The notes below the pieces were generated by a model. It was not told where the DNA came from, did no database searches, and worked only from the letters and a program-made list of their open reading frames with translations. Both the position numbers and the translations under genes were made by a program. Below, one piece after another: positions 36,663 through 45,210 of a DNA stretch of 64,000 bases (position 1 is the first letter of the stretch; the number at the start of each line of letters is the position of its first letter). Source of the stretch: Pontibacter oryzae (lineage in GTDB: Bacteria; Bacteroidota; Bacteroidia; Cytophagales; Hymenobacteraceae); NCBI RefSeq assembly GCF_003576375.1, contig NZ_QWGE01000005.1, forward strand, positions 62,001 to 126,000. The letters are read 5' to 3'.

Positions 36663-36710
36663 CTTAAAGGAGCTGACTCTAATTGAGTCACTTTAAGTAA
36701 AACAAATATA
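36663..36710 (-). promoter_or_regulatory. Promoter -7 element and structured leader
   Basis: TATATTTG at 36710-36703 (minus strand) fits the Bacteroidota -7 consensus TAnnTTTG. Directly downstream CTTAAAG...CTTTAAG encloses TGACTC-AATTA-GAGTCA, nested inverted repeats that would fold at the 5' end of the transcript or serve as an operator. Confidence 0.5.
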
Positions 36711-37040
36711 TATTTTTTCTGATTAAATTAAAAACAAGTTAGTCTAAGTACAAACTTGTATATTTTCCCTGCTGGCGCGAGCTTGCAGCTCGTGCCTTTT
36801 CTTTGCTACACAGCACAAGTAACAGTACATACTACAAGTTCGCACATGCGAATGCACGGCTTAGTATATACATAGGCCAGAGGTACATTATCAGGCCCTG
36901 CTGAAGCTTTATGCCATATGCTTACTGCAACTGTAACCTTGGCCTGCCGTTTAGATAGAGCAGGTACACTAATTTAAGCGCGTGAAACAAAAGCCGCGCT
37001 GGTTGGTCGTAGCTGCTGTCTCAAACCAAATGCCCTGTAT
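36692..37040. other. Intergenic region with a REP-like repeat
   Basis: About 350 bp between the divergent peptide and MscS genes. It holds the peptide promoter at its left end and one REP-like repeat (36771-36800) followed by unique sequence; no gene is seen. Confidence 0.5.
36771..36800 (+). repeat. REP-like palindromic repeat, copy 1
   Basis: GCTGGCGCGAGCTTGCAGCT followed by CGTGCCTTTT. GGCGCGAGCT pairs with AGCTCGTGCC (9 of 10) around TGC, giving a hairpin. Confidence 0.75.
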
Positions 37041-37943
37041 ATGCAAGACGCCTACCGCAATTCATCAACTGATCTGATCTCGGTGATCAACTACTACTGG
37101 GAAAAGTTTCTGTTTCTGCTCCCCAACATTCTGCTCACCATCCTCATCTTTGTGGTGGCGGTGTGGCTGGCGGGTAAGATCAAAAATTGGCTGGAAGGCC
37201 AGCTCACCACCAAATCGCATGACAAGATCACGGGCAGGTACATCGCGATGGTCACCCGGTGGGTAGTCATATTCATCGGTCTGCTACTGGGCTTGCAGTC
37301 GCTTGGCCTGAGCGGCGTGGCGGGTGGCTTGCTGGCGAGCGCAGGCCTATCTGCGTTTGTGATAGGCTTTGCCTTCAAGGATATTGCCGAGAACTTCCTG
37401 GCCGGCCTGATACTTGCCTTCGACCGCCCTTTCGAGATAACCGACACCATTGAGGTAGAAGACACTATCGGGAAAGTACAGAACCTGCACCTGCGCTCCA
37501 CCCACCTTCTCACCTTCGATAGCCGTGATGTGTATATCCCGAATGCCAAAATACTGAGCTCCAAAGTAACCAACCTGACCCAGAACGGCCGTATCCGGAT
37601 GGACTTTGTGGTGGGTATTGATTACAATGATGATGCACAGGCCGCCATTGACCTGATCGAGAGAACAGCCTTGGGCATTCCTGGCGTTTTGCAGGAGGAC
37701 CCACCCTATGCCGCAGTAGATTTGCTTGATGTGAGCACTTTAAACATCAAGGTGTTTTTCTGGGCCGAAACCAAGGATTATAAGAAAAATGTCGTGCTTC
37801 TGAAAGGCCGAATCATGCAGGCCGTTTCAAAAGCCCTGCTGGAGAATGGCTTCGGGCTCCCGGCCAACATTCAGGAACTCAAGCTGTACGATTACCAGAA
37901 AGACCTCCCCATCCGGATGGTAGAGAAGTCGGCGCAGGAGTAA
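37041..37943 (+). CDS. Small-conductance mechanosensitive channel, MscS family
   Basis: 300 residues. Three N-terminal helices: LFLLPNILLTILIFVVAVWL, then VVIFIGLLLGLQSLGL, then the Gly/Ala-rich pore helix GVAGGLLASAGLSAFVIGFA followed by FKDIAENFLAGLILAFDRPF, the MscS signature. The beta domain (IEVEDTIGKVQNLHLRST, RDVYIPNAKILSSKVTN) and the cytoplasmic alpha/beta domain follow. It releases solutes across the inner membrane on hypo-osmotic shock. It is flanked on both sides by REP-like repeats and appears monocistronic. Confidence 0.93.
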   Translation: MQDAYRNSSTDLISVINYYWEKFLFLLPNILLTILIFVVAVWLAGKIKNWLEGQLTTKSHDKITGRYIAMVTRWVVIFIGLLLGLQSLGLSGVAGGLLASAGLSAFVIGFAFKDIAENFLAGLILAFDRPFEITDTIEVEDTIGKVQNLHLRSTHLLTFDSRDVYIPNAKILSSKVTNLTQNGRIRMDFVVGIDYNDDAQAAIDLIERTALGIPGVLQEDPPYAAVDLLDVSTLNIKVFFWAETKDYKKNVVLLKGRIMQAVSKALLENGFGLPANIQELKLYDYQKDLPIRMVEKSAQE

Positions 37944-37954
37944 ATCAGCTTCCT

Positions 37955-37990
37955 GTTGGCGTGAGCTTGTAGCTCGTGCCTTTATTTTGC
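37955..37990 (+). repeat. REP-like palindromic repeat, copy 2
   Basis: GTTGGCGTGAGCTTGTAGCT then CGTGCCTTTATTTTGC and CACGCAGC. Same consensus as copy 1 with two compensating-type changes. Confidence 0.7.
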
Positions 37991-38097
37991 CACGCAGCTA
38001 TCACAGACCATAGCATACCAAGTCCTCTGCACCTGAACATCAGTTAGGTACAACCGTACCTATATAATTCATCTATAACTTAATTCAGACACTGCAT

Positions 38098-38505
38098 ATG
38101 GAAGAAAATAACGGTTCGGTTGGCGCTGCTCGAGGCAGCTTTGTCGAACGACTAGCAGAAAAATTTGGCATCGCAGCGAATAGCGCTACGATATATGGGG
38201 AGCCAGTTGAACGGGAGGGTATTACGGTCATTCCTGTTTCAAAAGCTGCTTATGGTTTTGGTGGCGGTGAGGGTACCGGCACAGCAGAAGGCAAGGGAGA
38301 AGGTTCTGGCGGTGGTGGAGGCATGGCACTCACGCCTGTTGGCTATATAGAAATAAAACAAGGGGCTACCCGGTTCCGCACCATTCGCGATCCGCAAACG
38401 GTGGTAAAAATTGTAGCCATCGGCAGTCTGGCTTTATTCCTGACCACTAAAAGCATTGCAAGCATATTTAAAAGCAAGAAAATTGCAAAGCTCTTGAAAA
38501 AGTGA
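38098..38505 (+). CDS. GerW/YtfJ-family (sporulation protein YtfJ-like) protein
   Basis: 135 residues. The pattern matches GerW/YtfJ: 'YGEPVEREGITVIPVSKAAY', a glycine-rich loop (GFGGGEGTGTAEGKGEGSGG), then 'GMALTPVGYIEIKQGATRFR'. The C-terminus has a hydrophobic segment (VVKIVAIGSLALFLTT) and a basic tail, so it is probably membrane-associated. In Bacillus GerW is a spore-coat germination protein; this organism is not expected to sporulate, so the role is unknown. It lies between REP-like repeats. Confidence 0.8.
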   Translation: MEENNGSVGAARGSFVERLAEKFGIAANSATIYGEPVEREGITVIPVSKAAYGFGGGEGTGTAEGKGEGSGGGGGMALTPVGYIEIKQGATRFRTIRDPQTVVKIVAIGSLALFLTTKSIASIFKSKKIAKLLKK

Positions 38506-38546
38506 GTTTTGCGGTGGTGTACTGGATAGATGTATTCATGCCTTCT

Positions 38547-38580
38547 ACTGGCGCGAGCTTTTAGCCGTGCCATTTTCTTT
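38547..38580 (+). repeat. REP-like repeat, copy 3 (diverged)
   Basis: ACTGGCGCGAGCTTTTAGCC, then GTGCCATTTTC. The hairpin is partly lost. Confidence 0.6.
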
Positions 38581-38672
38581 TCCAAGCAACTTTATTTTCG
38601 AGTGAGTAACAGTACGAACAACAAGTTCATACTAGCCAGGGCTTTACTGGAGATCGATATTGCTCGAATGAT

Positions 38673-38695
38673 GGAGCTACAAGCTCGCACCAGCA
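38673..38695 (-). repeat. REP-like repeat, copy 4 (inverted)
   Basis: GGAGCTACAAGCTCGCACCA then GCA, the inverse of the copy 1 consensus. Confidence 0.65.
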
Positions 38696-38730
38696 AACGA
38701 TTGGTACTGCTCGAATGAATGATAGAGGTA

Positions 38731-38753
38731 CGAGCTGCAAGCTCACACCAACA
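38731..38753 (-). repeat. REP-like repeat, copy 5 (inverted)
   Basis: CGAGCTGCAAGCTCACACCA then ACA. With copy 4 it forms a tandem pair sharing the preceding TGCTCGAATGA segment. Confidence 0.65.
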
Positions 38754-38787
38754 ACCTAAATATAAACTACATTGCCCCGCTAGCCGT

Positions 38788-38820
38788 CCCGCTGGCGCGA
38801 GCTTGCAACTCGTGCCTTTA
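38788..38820 (+). repeat. REP-like repeat, copy 6
   Basis: CCCGCTGGCGCGAGCTTGCA then ACTCGTGCCTTTA; nearly identical to copy 1. Confidence 0.75.
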
Positions 38821-38963
38821 ATTCCCTTACCGCTATACTTTCAGCAAACGTAACAGTACCGGGTGCTAGCGCCCACTAGCAGAAGAAAGCCGCCTCCAAT
38901 CTAAATCTACTCTTTCTGGCTTAGCTTTTTACGCAGGCCAGCACTTTCATTTCATTGTCCCGA

Positions 38964-39584
38964 TTATAACACAAAACCTATTCCGGTTGTAAAGCTGAGA
39001 ATATGAGTGTTTAGGCTCGTAGCAAAGCTGAATTGCTGGTTGCCTGTGTAATAATCAGAGGAGAGCATCACACACCAGCGGTTGGCTATTTTTCTGCGGT
39101 AGCCTACACCCAATGATATGCCAAGCGTCCTGTTCTCAGATACGTACTCAGAAACTTCCGAAGTTGATTTTTCACTGGTATACAAAGAGCCCAACCGAAA
39201 TTTGACATCTATAGAGGAGTCATCTGAAACATTTGAAGTGTACATCGGGCCAACCATCAGCACGCCATAGCTCACTTCAACCCGAGTTGGTAAGGCGTAG
39301 GTGTGCCCCTGGTTGTAAACCATAGCTTCCGAATCGAAAGCATGTGCACCCCCTACCCATGTTCCGGTTACTCCGAAGCCCTTGCCAAAACTGTAGCCAA
39401 CGTTCAGCAGATTGAGGTGCAACCCTGCGCCGGTTTTCACATCCTTGTTCCCGGGTAAAAAGCTTGGCCCCAACCCTAGCCCTATATACCCTTTATTTCG
39501 TTGCTCCTGCGCTTTTGCAGGAATAGTATAAGCTACTAATACTAGCAGTATAAGCCAGACAGCGCTACAAGCCTTTTGCATCAT
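38964..39584 (-). CDS. Outer-membrane beta-barrel-like exported protein
   Basis: 206 residues (an ATG three bases downstream is equally possible). Signal peptide (KACSAVWLILLVLVAYTIPA, cleavage near KAQ). The rest alternates hydrophobic and polar residues in strand-like fashion with many glycines (GYIGLGLGPSFLPG, VGYSFGKGFGVTGTWVGGA, LGISLGVGYRRKI, LSFTTGIGFVL), and it ends in an aromatic/hydrophobic strand as in outer-membrane barrels of about eight strands. No specific family or ligand can be named. Confidence 0.75.
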   Translation of the reverse strand: MMQKACSAVWLILLVLVAYTIPAKAQEQRNKGYIGLGLGPSFLPGNKDVKTGAGLHLNLLNVGYSFGKGFGVTGTWVGGAHAFDSEAMVYNQGHTYALPTRVEVSYGVLMVGPMYTSNVSDDSSIDVKFRLGSLYTSEKSTSEVSEYVSENRTLGISLGVGYRRKIANRWCVMLSSDYYTGNQQFSFATSLNTHILSFTTGIGFVL

Positions 39585-39883
39585 TTCACCATATAGTTTT
39601 AGGGCACAAGTATAACTAATTAAATTATTCTAAGATATACTTTAACTATATTTTTCTTGTGAATTTGGGCAGCAAGCTGTCTGTGGCTGGTAATGGTAGC
39701 AAACCTTAACTAACCCCTTTGCAAAACCTTTCTATAATGAGGTTAACATTCAATTTATTTTAGATTAGTTTTCAGTTTAGTTTTATACGCAGAGCCCCAC
39801 GCGCATAAAACTAGGTATACTTATCAAGGATTAAATTAATTATATATATTTAGCGCTGAACTGAGCTTTAAAACAAACGTAGC

Positions 39884-41116
39884 ATGCGCTTAAAATTTTT
39901 ACTTTCCGTCCTGATGGCGGCCATACTTGTAGGTTGCGACAAGGAAAATGCCCCTTCACCTGATACCAGCGTAAAAGACTTCGACTTCACTTTCAGGTAC
40001 GATGCTCCATTGACAACCATAAATCAATTTGAGCTGCTGCTTACTCAAAAAGACGGCGAAGTACTCCTAGACACCTTACTGTCGACTGGAACACAGCATG
40101 CGCTAACTGCCAAAACCAACGACCCTAAGCTAAACCTAACCCTTGTTACCCCGGATGCGGCTAACCGGAATATGTATAGCATTACAACCTACAACCAGGT
40201 AAACCCAGATAAGTGGCATATAGTAGCTGGGTTCACAACAGAGGTAAATGAGCCAACCTTGGCTGCCGAAATTCGCTACACAAATATCCCTTATGATGCC
40301 AAGGCGTTTTTTAGCTCAAAGCAGTCTAACTGGACTGGCCTATCATGGCCCAACCCTACCGACAACTACCTGATTGCAAACTACAACCGGCTACTCCCCA
40401 CTGATTTAGCTTATATACTGCTGCCAACCCACGGCAAATACATGTTTACTGAAGCCTCGTCAGACCTTATGTCTGTTGATTTCAGCAATGCTAACACGAG
40501 TACTAAACTGAAGTATAACAGGCCAGCCAACATAACCAAGTTCAGAACATTCTTACACGGATACTCAAAAGCGGGTGATTATACCCACACGCAACCGCTT
40601 TTTAATTCTGATTATATGTCTTCTGAAGCATATGATTTGCAGTATCCCTCCACTGTAATAGAGGAGTTTGAACTGAATGTATACTACACGGATGCCGATG
40701 GCTACCAGCACAGGTACAACCATATTGGCAGTGCCGTGCCCCAAATCATGCCTTTTTCAGAAAAATCTAACTTTAAAGTAGCCAAGTCTGATTTTAGTGA
40801 TTTTCAGGTATCCTTCACTGACAATCTGCCAAGCTTGTATTTTTCCCGTTGGGCTTTGGCAACTGCCGATGTAAATGCTAACTGGTATATCTACAGTTCC
40901 CCGGAAGAGGTAAGCTACAATCCAAAGCGTATTTTAGAAGAATTAAAGCCAAAATTACTGGCAGGCAAGTCAGTTGCAGGGTTTAAGCTTTCTTCCGTGC
41001 AAACTATAAAAGCTCCCAATTATACCTACCAATCCTACTGCGATTACTATGGCTCCCCTGAAGCTCGCGCTAAAAAAACGATGAAGGAAACACAGCAAAT
41101 CGGTAAATCCTTTTAG
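39884..41116 (+). CDS. Lipoprotein of unknown function
   Basis: 410 residues. Lipoprotein signal MRLKFLLSVLMAAILVGC with Cys18, so it is probably anchored to the periplasmic or outer-surface leaflet. The mature part is rich in Tyr, Asn and Thr with strand-like segments; no domain is recognised. It starts after a 300-bp AT-rich spacer, which holds ATACTT/AAGTATA motifs and no other feature I can see, so it likely has its own promoter. Confidence 0.75.
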   Translation: MRLKFLLSVLMAAILVGCDKENAPSPDTSVKDFDFTFRYDAPLTTINQFELLLTQKDGEVLLDTLLSTGTQHALTAKTNDPKLNLTLVTPDAANRNMYSITTYNQVNPDKWHIVAGFTTEVNEPTLAAEIRYTNIPYDAKAFFSSKQSNWTGLSWPNPTDNYLIANYNRLLPTDLAYILLPTHGKYMFTEASSDLMSVDFSNANTSTKLKYNRPANITKFRTFLHGYSKAGDYTHTQPLFNSDYMSSEAYDLQYPSTVIEEFELNVYYTDADGYQHRYNHIGSAVPQIMPFSEKSNFKVAKSDFSDFQVSFTDNLPSLYFSRWALATADVNANWYIYSSPEEVSYNPKRILEELKPKLLAGKSVAGFKLSSVQTIKAPNYTYQSYCDYYGSPEARAKKTMKETQQIGKSF

Positions 41117-41234
41117 CAACGTATTGCCAAAAGGATTTGCCAGTATAGCTTAAGGCAGGGCATGATATGGCGCGCCCGCTTCTAAACCAGAAAAGAATAA
41201 ATGCCTTAATGGTTTGGCCTACTTGCGATACTTG

Positions 41235-41585
41235 CTATTTCTTCGGCTCATGGCCCCAGTTTTTCAAGGAGTAGCGCCACGGGGTGTCGGCTATGTTGCC
41301 GCTTGGCCGTTGCGCAGTATGGCGGTGCACATAGTCAACTACTTTGCGCATGTGTGCATAATCCGCATCGGTGAGGTCTGCCTTTTTCTTCTGAAGAATT
41401 TTAATGATTTTTCTGCCCGATTCGTGCCCCACAGACTCTGTGTCATCGTCATCTTTGTACCCTACTTCCTTCGATTCCTCGGTATCTAGCCAATCTTCCA
41501 GCTCGGAAGGGGTCATATTAACCACCTCCTTAAAATCCTGGTAAATCTCTTCGCGCTCGCCTTTGTTAAAATCTGTATCTGCCAT
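41235..41585 (-). CDS. DUF3140 family protein
   Basis: 116 residues, acidic and soluble. It fits DUF3140: 'FKEVVNMTPSELEDWLDTEE', then 'ESVGHESGRKIIKILQKKKA' and 'YAHMRKVVDYVHRHTAQRPS', ending 'WRYSLKNWGHEP'. Function unknown. It is followed on the other strand by a DUF5872 gene; both are small charged proteins of a type common in soil and desiccation-tolerant bacteria (inference). Confidence 0.85.
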   Translation of the reverse strand: MADTDFNKGEREEIYQDFKEVVNMTPSELEDWLDTEESKEVGYKDDDDTESVGHESGRKIIKILQKKKADLTDADYAHMRKVVDYVHRHTAQRPSGNIADTPWRYSLKNWGHEPKK

Positions 41586-41860
41586 AACAATTACATACTT
41601 AATGGTCCAGCACTTTATACTTAAAAGCAGCTGCGTGGTTGAGTTGCAAGGTGGTCCGTAAAATATTTGTGCGATTTATACTTACTGATGCCCTGGTCAA
41701 TTAAAGGTTTGTGCCAGCTTTCACTCTTCTGTGGTATAAACTATCAGTAATATCAGAAAAAGACATTAAAGTATGAATTGTTGTAAAAGCCGTATGCTCG
41801 CTAGCCTAAAACCATTGCTATTTTTTATCGTTTTTCAAGAAACAGAAAACCTCACCATGT

Positions 41861-42391
41861 ATGGCAGAAAGCAGAAACAAGGAGCAGTATACCAAGCCAA
41901 AGCTGCGCGAGAAGATCAAAGCTGAACTGAAGCAGTCTGAAAAAGGCGGCAAAAAAGGCCAGTGGTCGGCGCGCAAAAGCCAGCTGCTTGTGCAGGAATA
42001 CGAAAAGCAAGGCGGCGGCTACAAAGGGGAAAAAGACGAGGAAGCCAAATCGCTAACCGAGTGGACCGACCAGGACTGGCAAACAAAGGAAGGAAAAGCA
42101 GATGCCCGTAAAGGCAACAAAACCAGCCGATACCTGCCCAAAGAAGTATGGGAAGCCCTGAGCCCAGAGGAGAAAAAGAAAGCAGAAAAGGCCAAAGTGA
42201 AAGGCTCTAAAAAAGGAGAGCAGCACATTGCATACACGCCCGCAGTAAAACGCGCCATGCAACAGGTAAAGAAAGAGCATAGCGCGCCCACCAAAGCAGA
42301 CCTGATGAAAGAAGCCCGCAAGCTAGACATAAAAGGCCGCAGTAAAATGAACAAAGCCGAATTAGAGCAAGCCGTGAAAGCAGAAAAGTAA
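41861..42391 (+). CDS. DUF5872-like basic protein with C-terminal SAP/Rho-N-like motif
   Basis: 176 residues, very rich in Lys, Glu and Gln. The body fits DUF5872 ('WSARKSQLLVQEYEKQGGGY', 'SLTEWTDQDWQT', 'RYLPKEVWEALSPEEKKKAE', 'AYTPAVKRAM'). The final 35 residues (TKADLMKEARKLDIKGRSKM...ELEQAVK) resemble a HeH/SAP or Rho N-terminal DNA/RNA-binding helix pair. Role inferred: nucleic-acid association; no direct evidence. Confidence 0.78.
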   Translation: MAESRNKEQYTKPKLREKIKAELKQSEKGGKKGQWSARKSQLLVQEYEKQGGGYKGEKDEEAKSLTEWTDQDWQTKEGKADARKGNKTSRYLPKEVWEALSPEEKKKAEKAKVKGSKKGEQHIAYTPAVKRAMQQVKKEHSAPTKADLMKEARKLDIKGRSKMNKAELEQAVKAEK

Positions 42392-42493
42392 CTGCCCGGT
42401 TGGTGCAAAACTTACGGGTTGTTTTGCAAAGCCTTTACTTTTTAGATATGATACCTCATCTGGTTTGCAAACAAATTAACTAATTACATACCC

Positions 42494-42529
42494 CGCTGGC
42501 GCAAGCAGGAAGCTTGTGCCTTTTTTTAC
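42494..42529 (+). repeat. REP-like repeat, copy 7 (diverged)
   Basis: CGCTGGCGCAAGCAGGAAGC then TTGTGCCTTTTTTTACC and ACGTAGCC. It keeps the frame of the repeat with an altered stem. Confidence 0.6.
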
Positions 42530-42590
42530 CACGTAGCCATACTTTGTGTCAGTGAAAGCAAAAGCCCGCACAAACACGGCAAAACCTAAA

Positions 42591-43109
42591 CTACAACTGG
42601 CCATTTTCGTTGGCCTTTTCGTAATCTGCTTTTTCAAACACTTTTATGCCACTGTAGCCAGCCTGCTGATAAGTTAGCACCCGGTACACATACCGGTCGT
42701 CCTGGTAATCAGTATAAGCCTCAGGTGGCACTACCTCACCCAGCATCGTCTCACCGGAAACGAGCAGCATGTTGCGCCGACTAAATTTCTTACGGATTTT
42801 ATGGATTGGTTTGTCGGGGTAAACATTGTATAAAATACGCGATGCACTGGTAGCGTTGTAGTAGAGCACACACCAGGCTGTAGCCCCGTCATCGCTTTCG
42901 CTCGGCTGGTAGGCCCACACCGCTTTGCCCATCTTGTTGCTGGTAGGGCCGTTGTTAGACTGGAGCTGCCACCCTTTACGGCTTAATTTATTATCTAGTT
43001 CAGGCACCTCCATTTACCTCATTTTCAACAGTTTTTGCAGTGTCAGCTTCTGGGAAATTGCTGGGACTGCAAGAAAACATAGCAGGAGGCAGGTAATAAC
43101 TGTTTTCAT
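42591..43109 (-). pseudogene. Exported small protein interrupted by an in-frame stop
   Basis: The ATG at 43109 opens a good signal peptide (KTVITCLLLCFLAVPAISQ) and continues KLTLQKLLKMR, then TAA (43014-43016), then the same frame goes on without shift as MEVPELDNKLSRKGWQLQSN to the stop at 42591. A single C-to-T change in a CAA codon would explain the break. The downstream part could still be translated alone from the ATG at 43013 (140 residues), but without a signal. No function is recognised; a sequencing error is possible. Confidence 0.7.
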
Positions 43110-43277
43110 GGGTATGATCTTGTTTTACGCTGGTGATGGTATAGCACACTATTTTACCCCCTCCCAGTCACTTTTTTGGCGAAGAGCCCTAGTTCGCCGG
43201 CGTAATTTATTGGCGTTAGAATCTATAGAATATGTTTCTGCAAAGCCTTTTTGCTTCTCTCTGGAAGACATTTGCAC

Positions 43278-43766
43278 TTACTTCGGATCTTCTTCCGGAA
43301 CAGGTTCTACGTGTATAGAAACAAGCTTCCAGGTATTATCCGCCTGTGGTTCCCAGACAAAAGTATAGTTCCCTTTTTCCTGCTGTGGGTCTGTGTTAGG
43401 CTCTTCTCTGCTGATGCTATAGGTACCAAGGGTATAAGCCATGTCCCTCCCCTCTCCCTTAACTTTGATGTTAGCTTCCAGGTTTTTAGCTGTCATTAAA
43501 TTAGGCCGCAACCAGTTTGCTACCACCTCATCTTTGTTATTTAAAGCATTCGGCCCTGAAAGCATTTCCACGTCATCTGCCATTACCGACATCAAGTAGG
43601 TAGAGTCCATGGAGTTCCAGGCAGTTACAAATTTATCGTTGAGCTCATCCATACTTACAGCAGCAACCGTTTCTGCTTCGGTGGTAGTTTCGGTAACGGT
43701 CTCCTCTGCATCAGTACAGGAGATGGTAAGAAGCGGCAAAGCTAATGCGTATACTAACTTTCTCAT
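43278..43766 (-). CDS. SnoaL/DUF4440-like lipoprotein (NTF2 fold)
   Basis: 162 residues. Lipoprotein signal MRKLVYALALPLLTISC with Cys17, then a Glu/Thr linker. The mature domain looks like the NTF2/SnoaL-like DUF4440 fold: 'LNDKFVTAWNSMDSTYLMSV', 'MADDVEMLSG', a central helix and 'WEPQADNTWKLVSIHVEPVP'. Such domains often bind small molecules, but no catalytic residues are identifiable. It reads toward the pseudogene in the same direction, 168 bp upstream of its start. Confidence 0.75.
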   Translation of the reverse strand: MRKLVYALALPLLTISCTDAEETVTETTTEAETVAAVSMDELNDKFVTAWNSMDSTYLMSVMADDVEMLSGPNALNNKDEVVANWLRPNLMTAKNLEANIKVKGEGRDMAYTLGTYSISREEPNTDPQQEKGNYTFVWEPQADNTWKLVSIHVEPVPEEDPK

Positions 43767-44144
43767 AGCATAGGTGTTATAAAGTGAATGATGAATAGCA
43801 CAGACACAACAATTATGTAGGGTGAAGCCAGCAGTGTGTTAAACGGACTAATAAAGTATAAATTAAATAACGGATAGGAAAAGTTATAGGTTAGAAATTA
43901 AACACTAGCTTTCACATCCACCAGCGAACTGTTTATCAATCATTTATAGCCAGATTGGCTATCAGACATTCTGGTTATGCCACTAATATGGCAAGACTGA
44001 AGGGCATGGCCTGGGTTCTCAACTAAAAATCCCTTGCTTTATGAGAAACACATGACGCAGCCTATAATAAAATTGAGCTATACCGGGCCTTACCCATGAT
44101 TTTGGCGACCATTACTACATGCTACACCTGATTGCATTGCCTTG
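43767..44144. other. Intergenic region
   Basis: About 380 bp with no reading frame, hairpin or repeat I can support beyond AAGTATA/ATACTT motifs near 43855 and 44145. Confidence 0.4.
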
Positions 44145-44774
44145 CTATACTTCCCCTGGTTTTGGCGGTAGAAGGCTGGCTAGGTCATGTATGGCTACCT
44201 CCAAGTTGCCCTGAGCCTGCAACACCAGCGAAAGCCCGTCAGCCTTGGGAACAATGTTTTGCACGGCCACAACTCCTATGGCGCCCTTCAGTTTCAGGCC
44301 TTTCAGCTCCATCCCTTGCCCCAACTGACTGTTTACCTTCTTCAGCTCAACCCCAATAATGGCTTTCAGGTCGATTCTGGCCTTGTCGATTATCTGGTTA
44401 TAGGCCACCTTGTTCACCAGCACCTGCAAGGCCGTGTTGTAAAAGCCGCTGGAGGTATGCGACTCCATCGAGTACTGCTTTACATATAGTTGCTCCGATG
44501 CATTATCAAACGCCAAAGCCACTGAGGCATATAGATCCACTTTGTCGCGCTTTAGCACCGTACGCAGAATTTTGAGCTGCACCCGCAGTAACAGATTGTA
44601 AGCTCCTGCGCTTGTACCCGCTATGCCTACGTGCAGCACCTGCGCATAGGGGTTGGCTGTCGCCCTGTCTTCGGGTTTGGGGATGAACTCCCCTATCAAT
44701 TGCTTTTGCAGCACTGCTTCCAGCGCGGCATAAGATACAGTAATAGGCAGGCTTATTTGTATAGGGCTTTCCAT
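44145..44774 (-). CDS. DUF4403-like protein
   Basis: About 209 residues from the ATG at 44774 (MESPIQISLPITVSYAALEA); an ATG at 44810 would add twelve residues. The opening 'IxLPITVSYAALEAVLQKQL' and the later strand/helix pattern resemble half of a DUF4403 (BPI-like, lipid-binding-fold) protein, which is usually about twice as long and lipid-anchored. There is no signal peptide here. Function unknown. Confidence 0.65.
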   Translation of the reverse strand: MESPIQISLPITVSYAALEAVLQKQLIGEFIPKPEDRATANPYAQVLHVGIAGTSAGAYNLLLRVQLKILRTVLKRDKVDLYASVALAFDNASEQLYVKQYSMESHTSSGFYNTALQVLVNKVAYNQIIDKARIDLKAIIGVELKKVNSQLGQGMELKGLKLKGAIGVVAVQNIVPKADGLSLVLQAQGNLEVAIHDLASLLPPKPGEV

Positions 44775-45210
44775 AGAAATTGTGTTTAGAAGGGAGATAG
44801 CACGCATCAACAGCCTGTTACTTAGTCGAATCGGGGCAGGTGCTAGCCCAGAAACTGTAGGCCAAAGCTTATTCCTCTTACTTTTAAGAAGCCTAATTTA
44901 CGCAGTGCAGGCCGGCAGGGCAAATCAAAATCAGCTTGAGCAAGTTTATACTGCCTAATCCTACCCCCTTTTGTGTAGTTTGTCTAAAAACATAAACACT
45001 TGTCAGGAGTTGAGCTGTTTGTAAACGCCTATTTGCTGCCATTTCAGAACTGGCCTTAAGTATAGCCACCGGTTGCGCTATCGCAAGACCTGCGGCATAT
45101 ACCCAAGGCCTAATTTAACAGGTATACTTTTATACTTTTAGTGCCCAAAAAGCAAGTGCATCCGCACCGTGTTTTGCGGCATTCAGAAGAAGGTAAGCTA
45201 GCTATGCATG
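44775..45210. other. Intergenic region
   Basis: About 435 bp; no gene seen. It contains a close doublet of the ATACTT motif near 45122-45140. Confidence 0.4.

Larger units (their letters stand above)
38506..38963. other. Repeat-rich intergenic region
   Basis: About 460 bp holding four REP-like repeat copies in both orientations (38547, 38673, 38731, 38788). There is also a local near-duplication of 'TGCTCGAATGA' (around 38661 and 38708) and two copies of 'GTAACAGTAC' (around 38606 and 38850). No gene is seen. Confidence 0.6.

Noticed and set aside
36446..36691. 81-residue membrane protein starting at a GTG
   Set aside because: Possible, but the excellent Shine-Dalgarno and spacing at the internal ATG (36562) and the promoter position favour the 38-residue reading.
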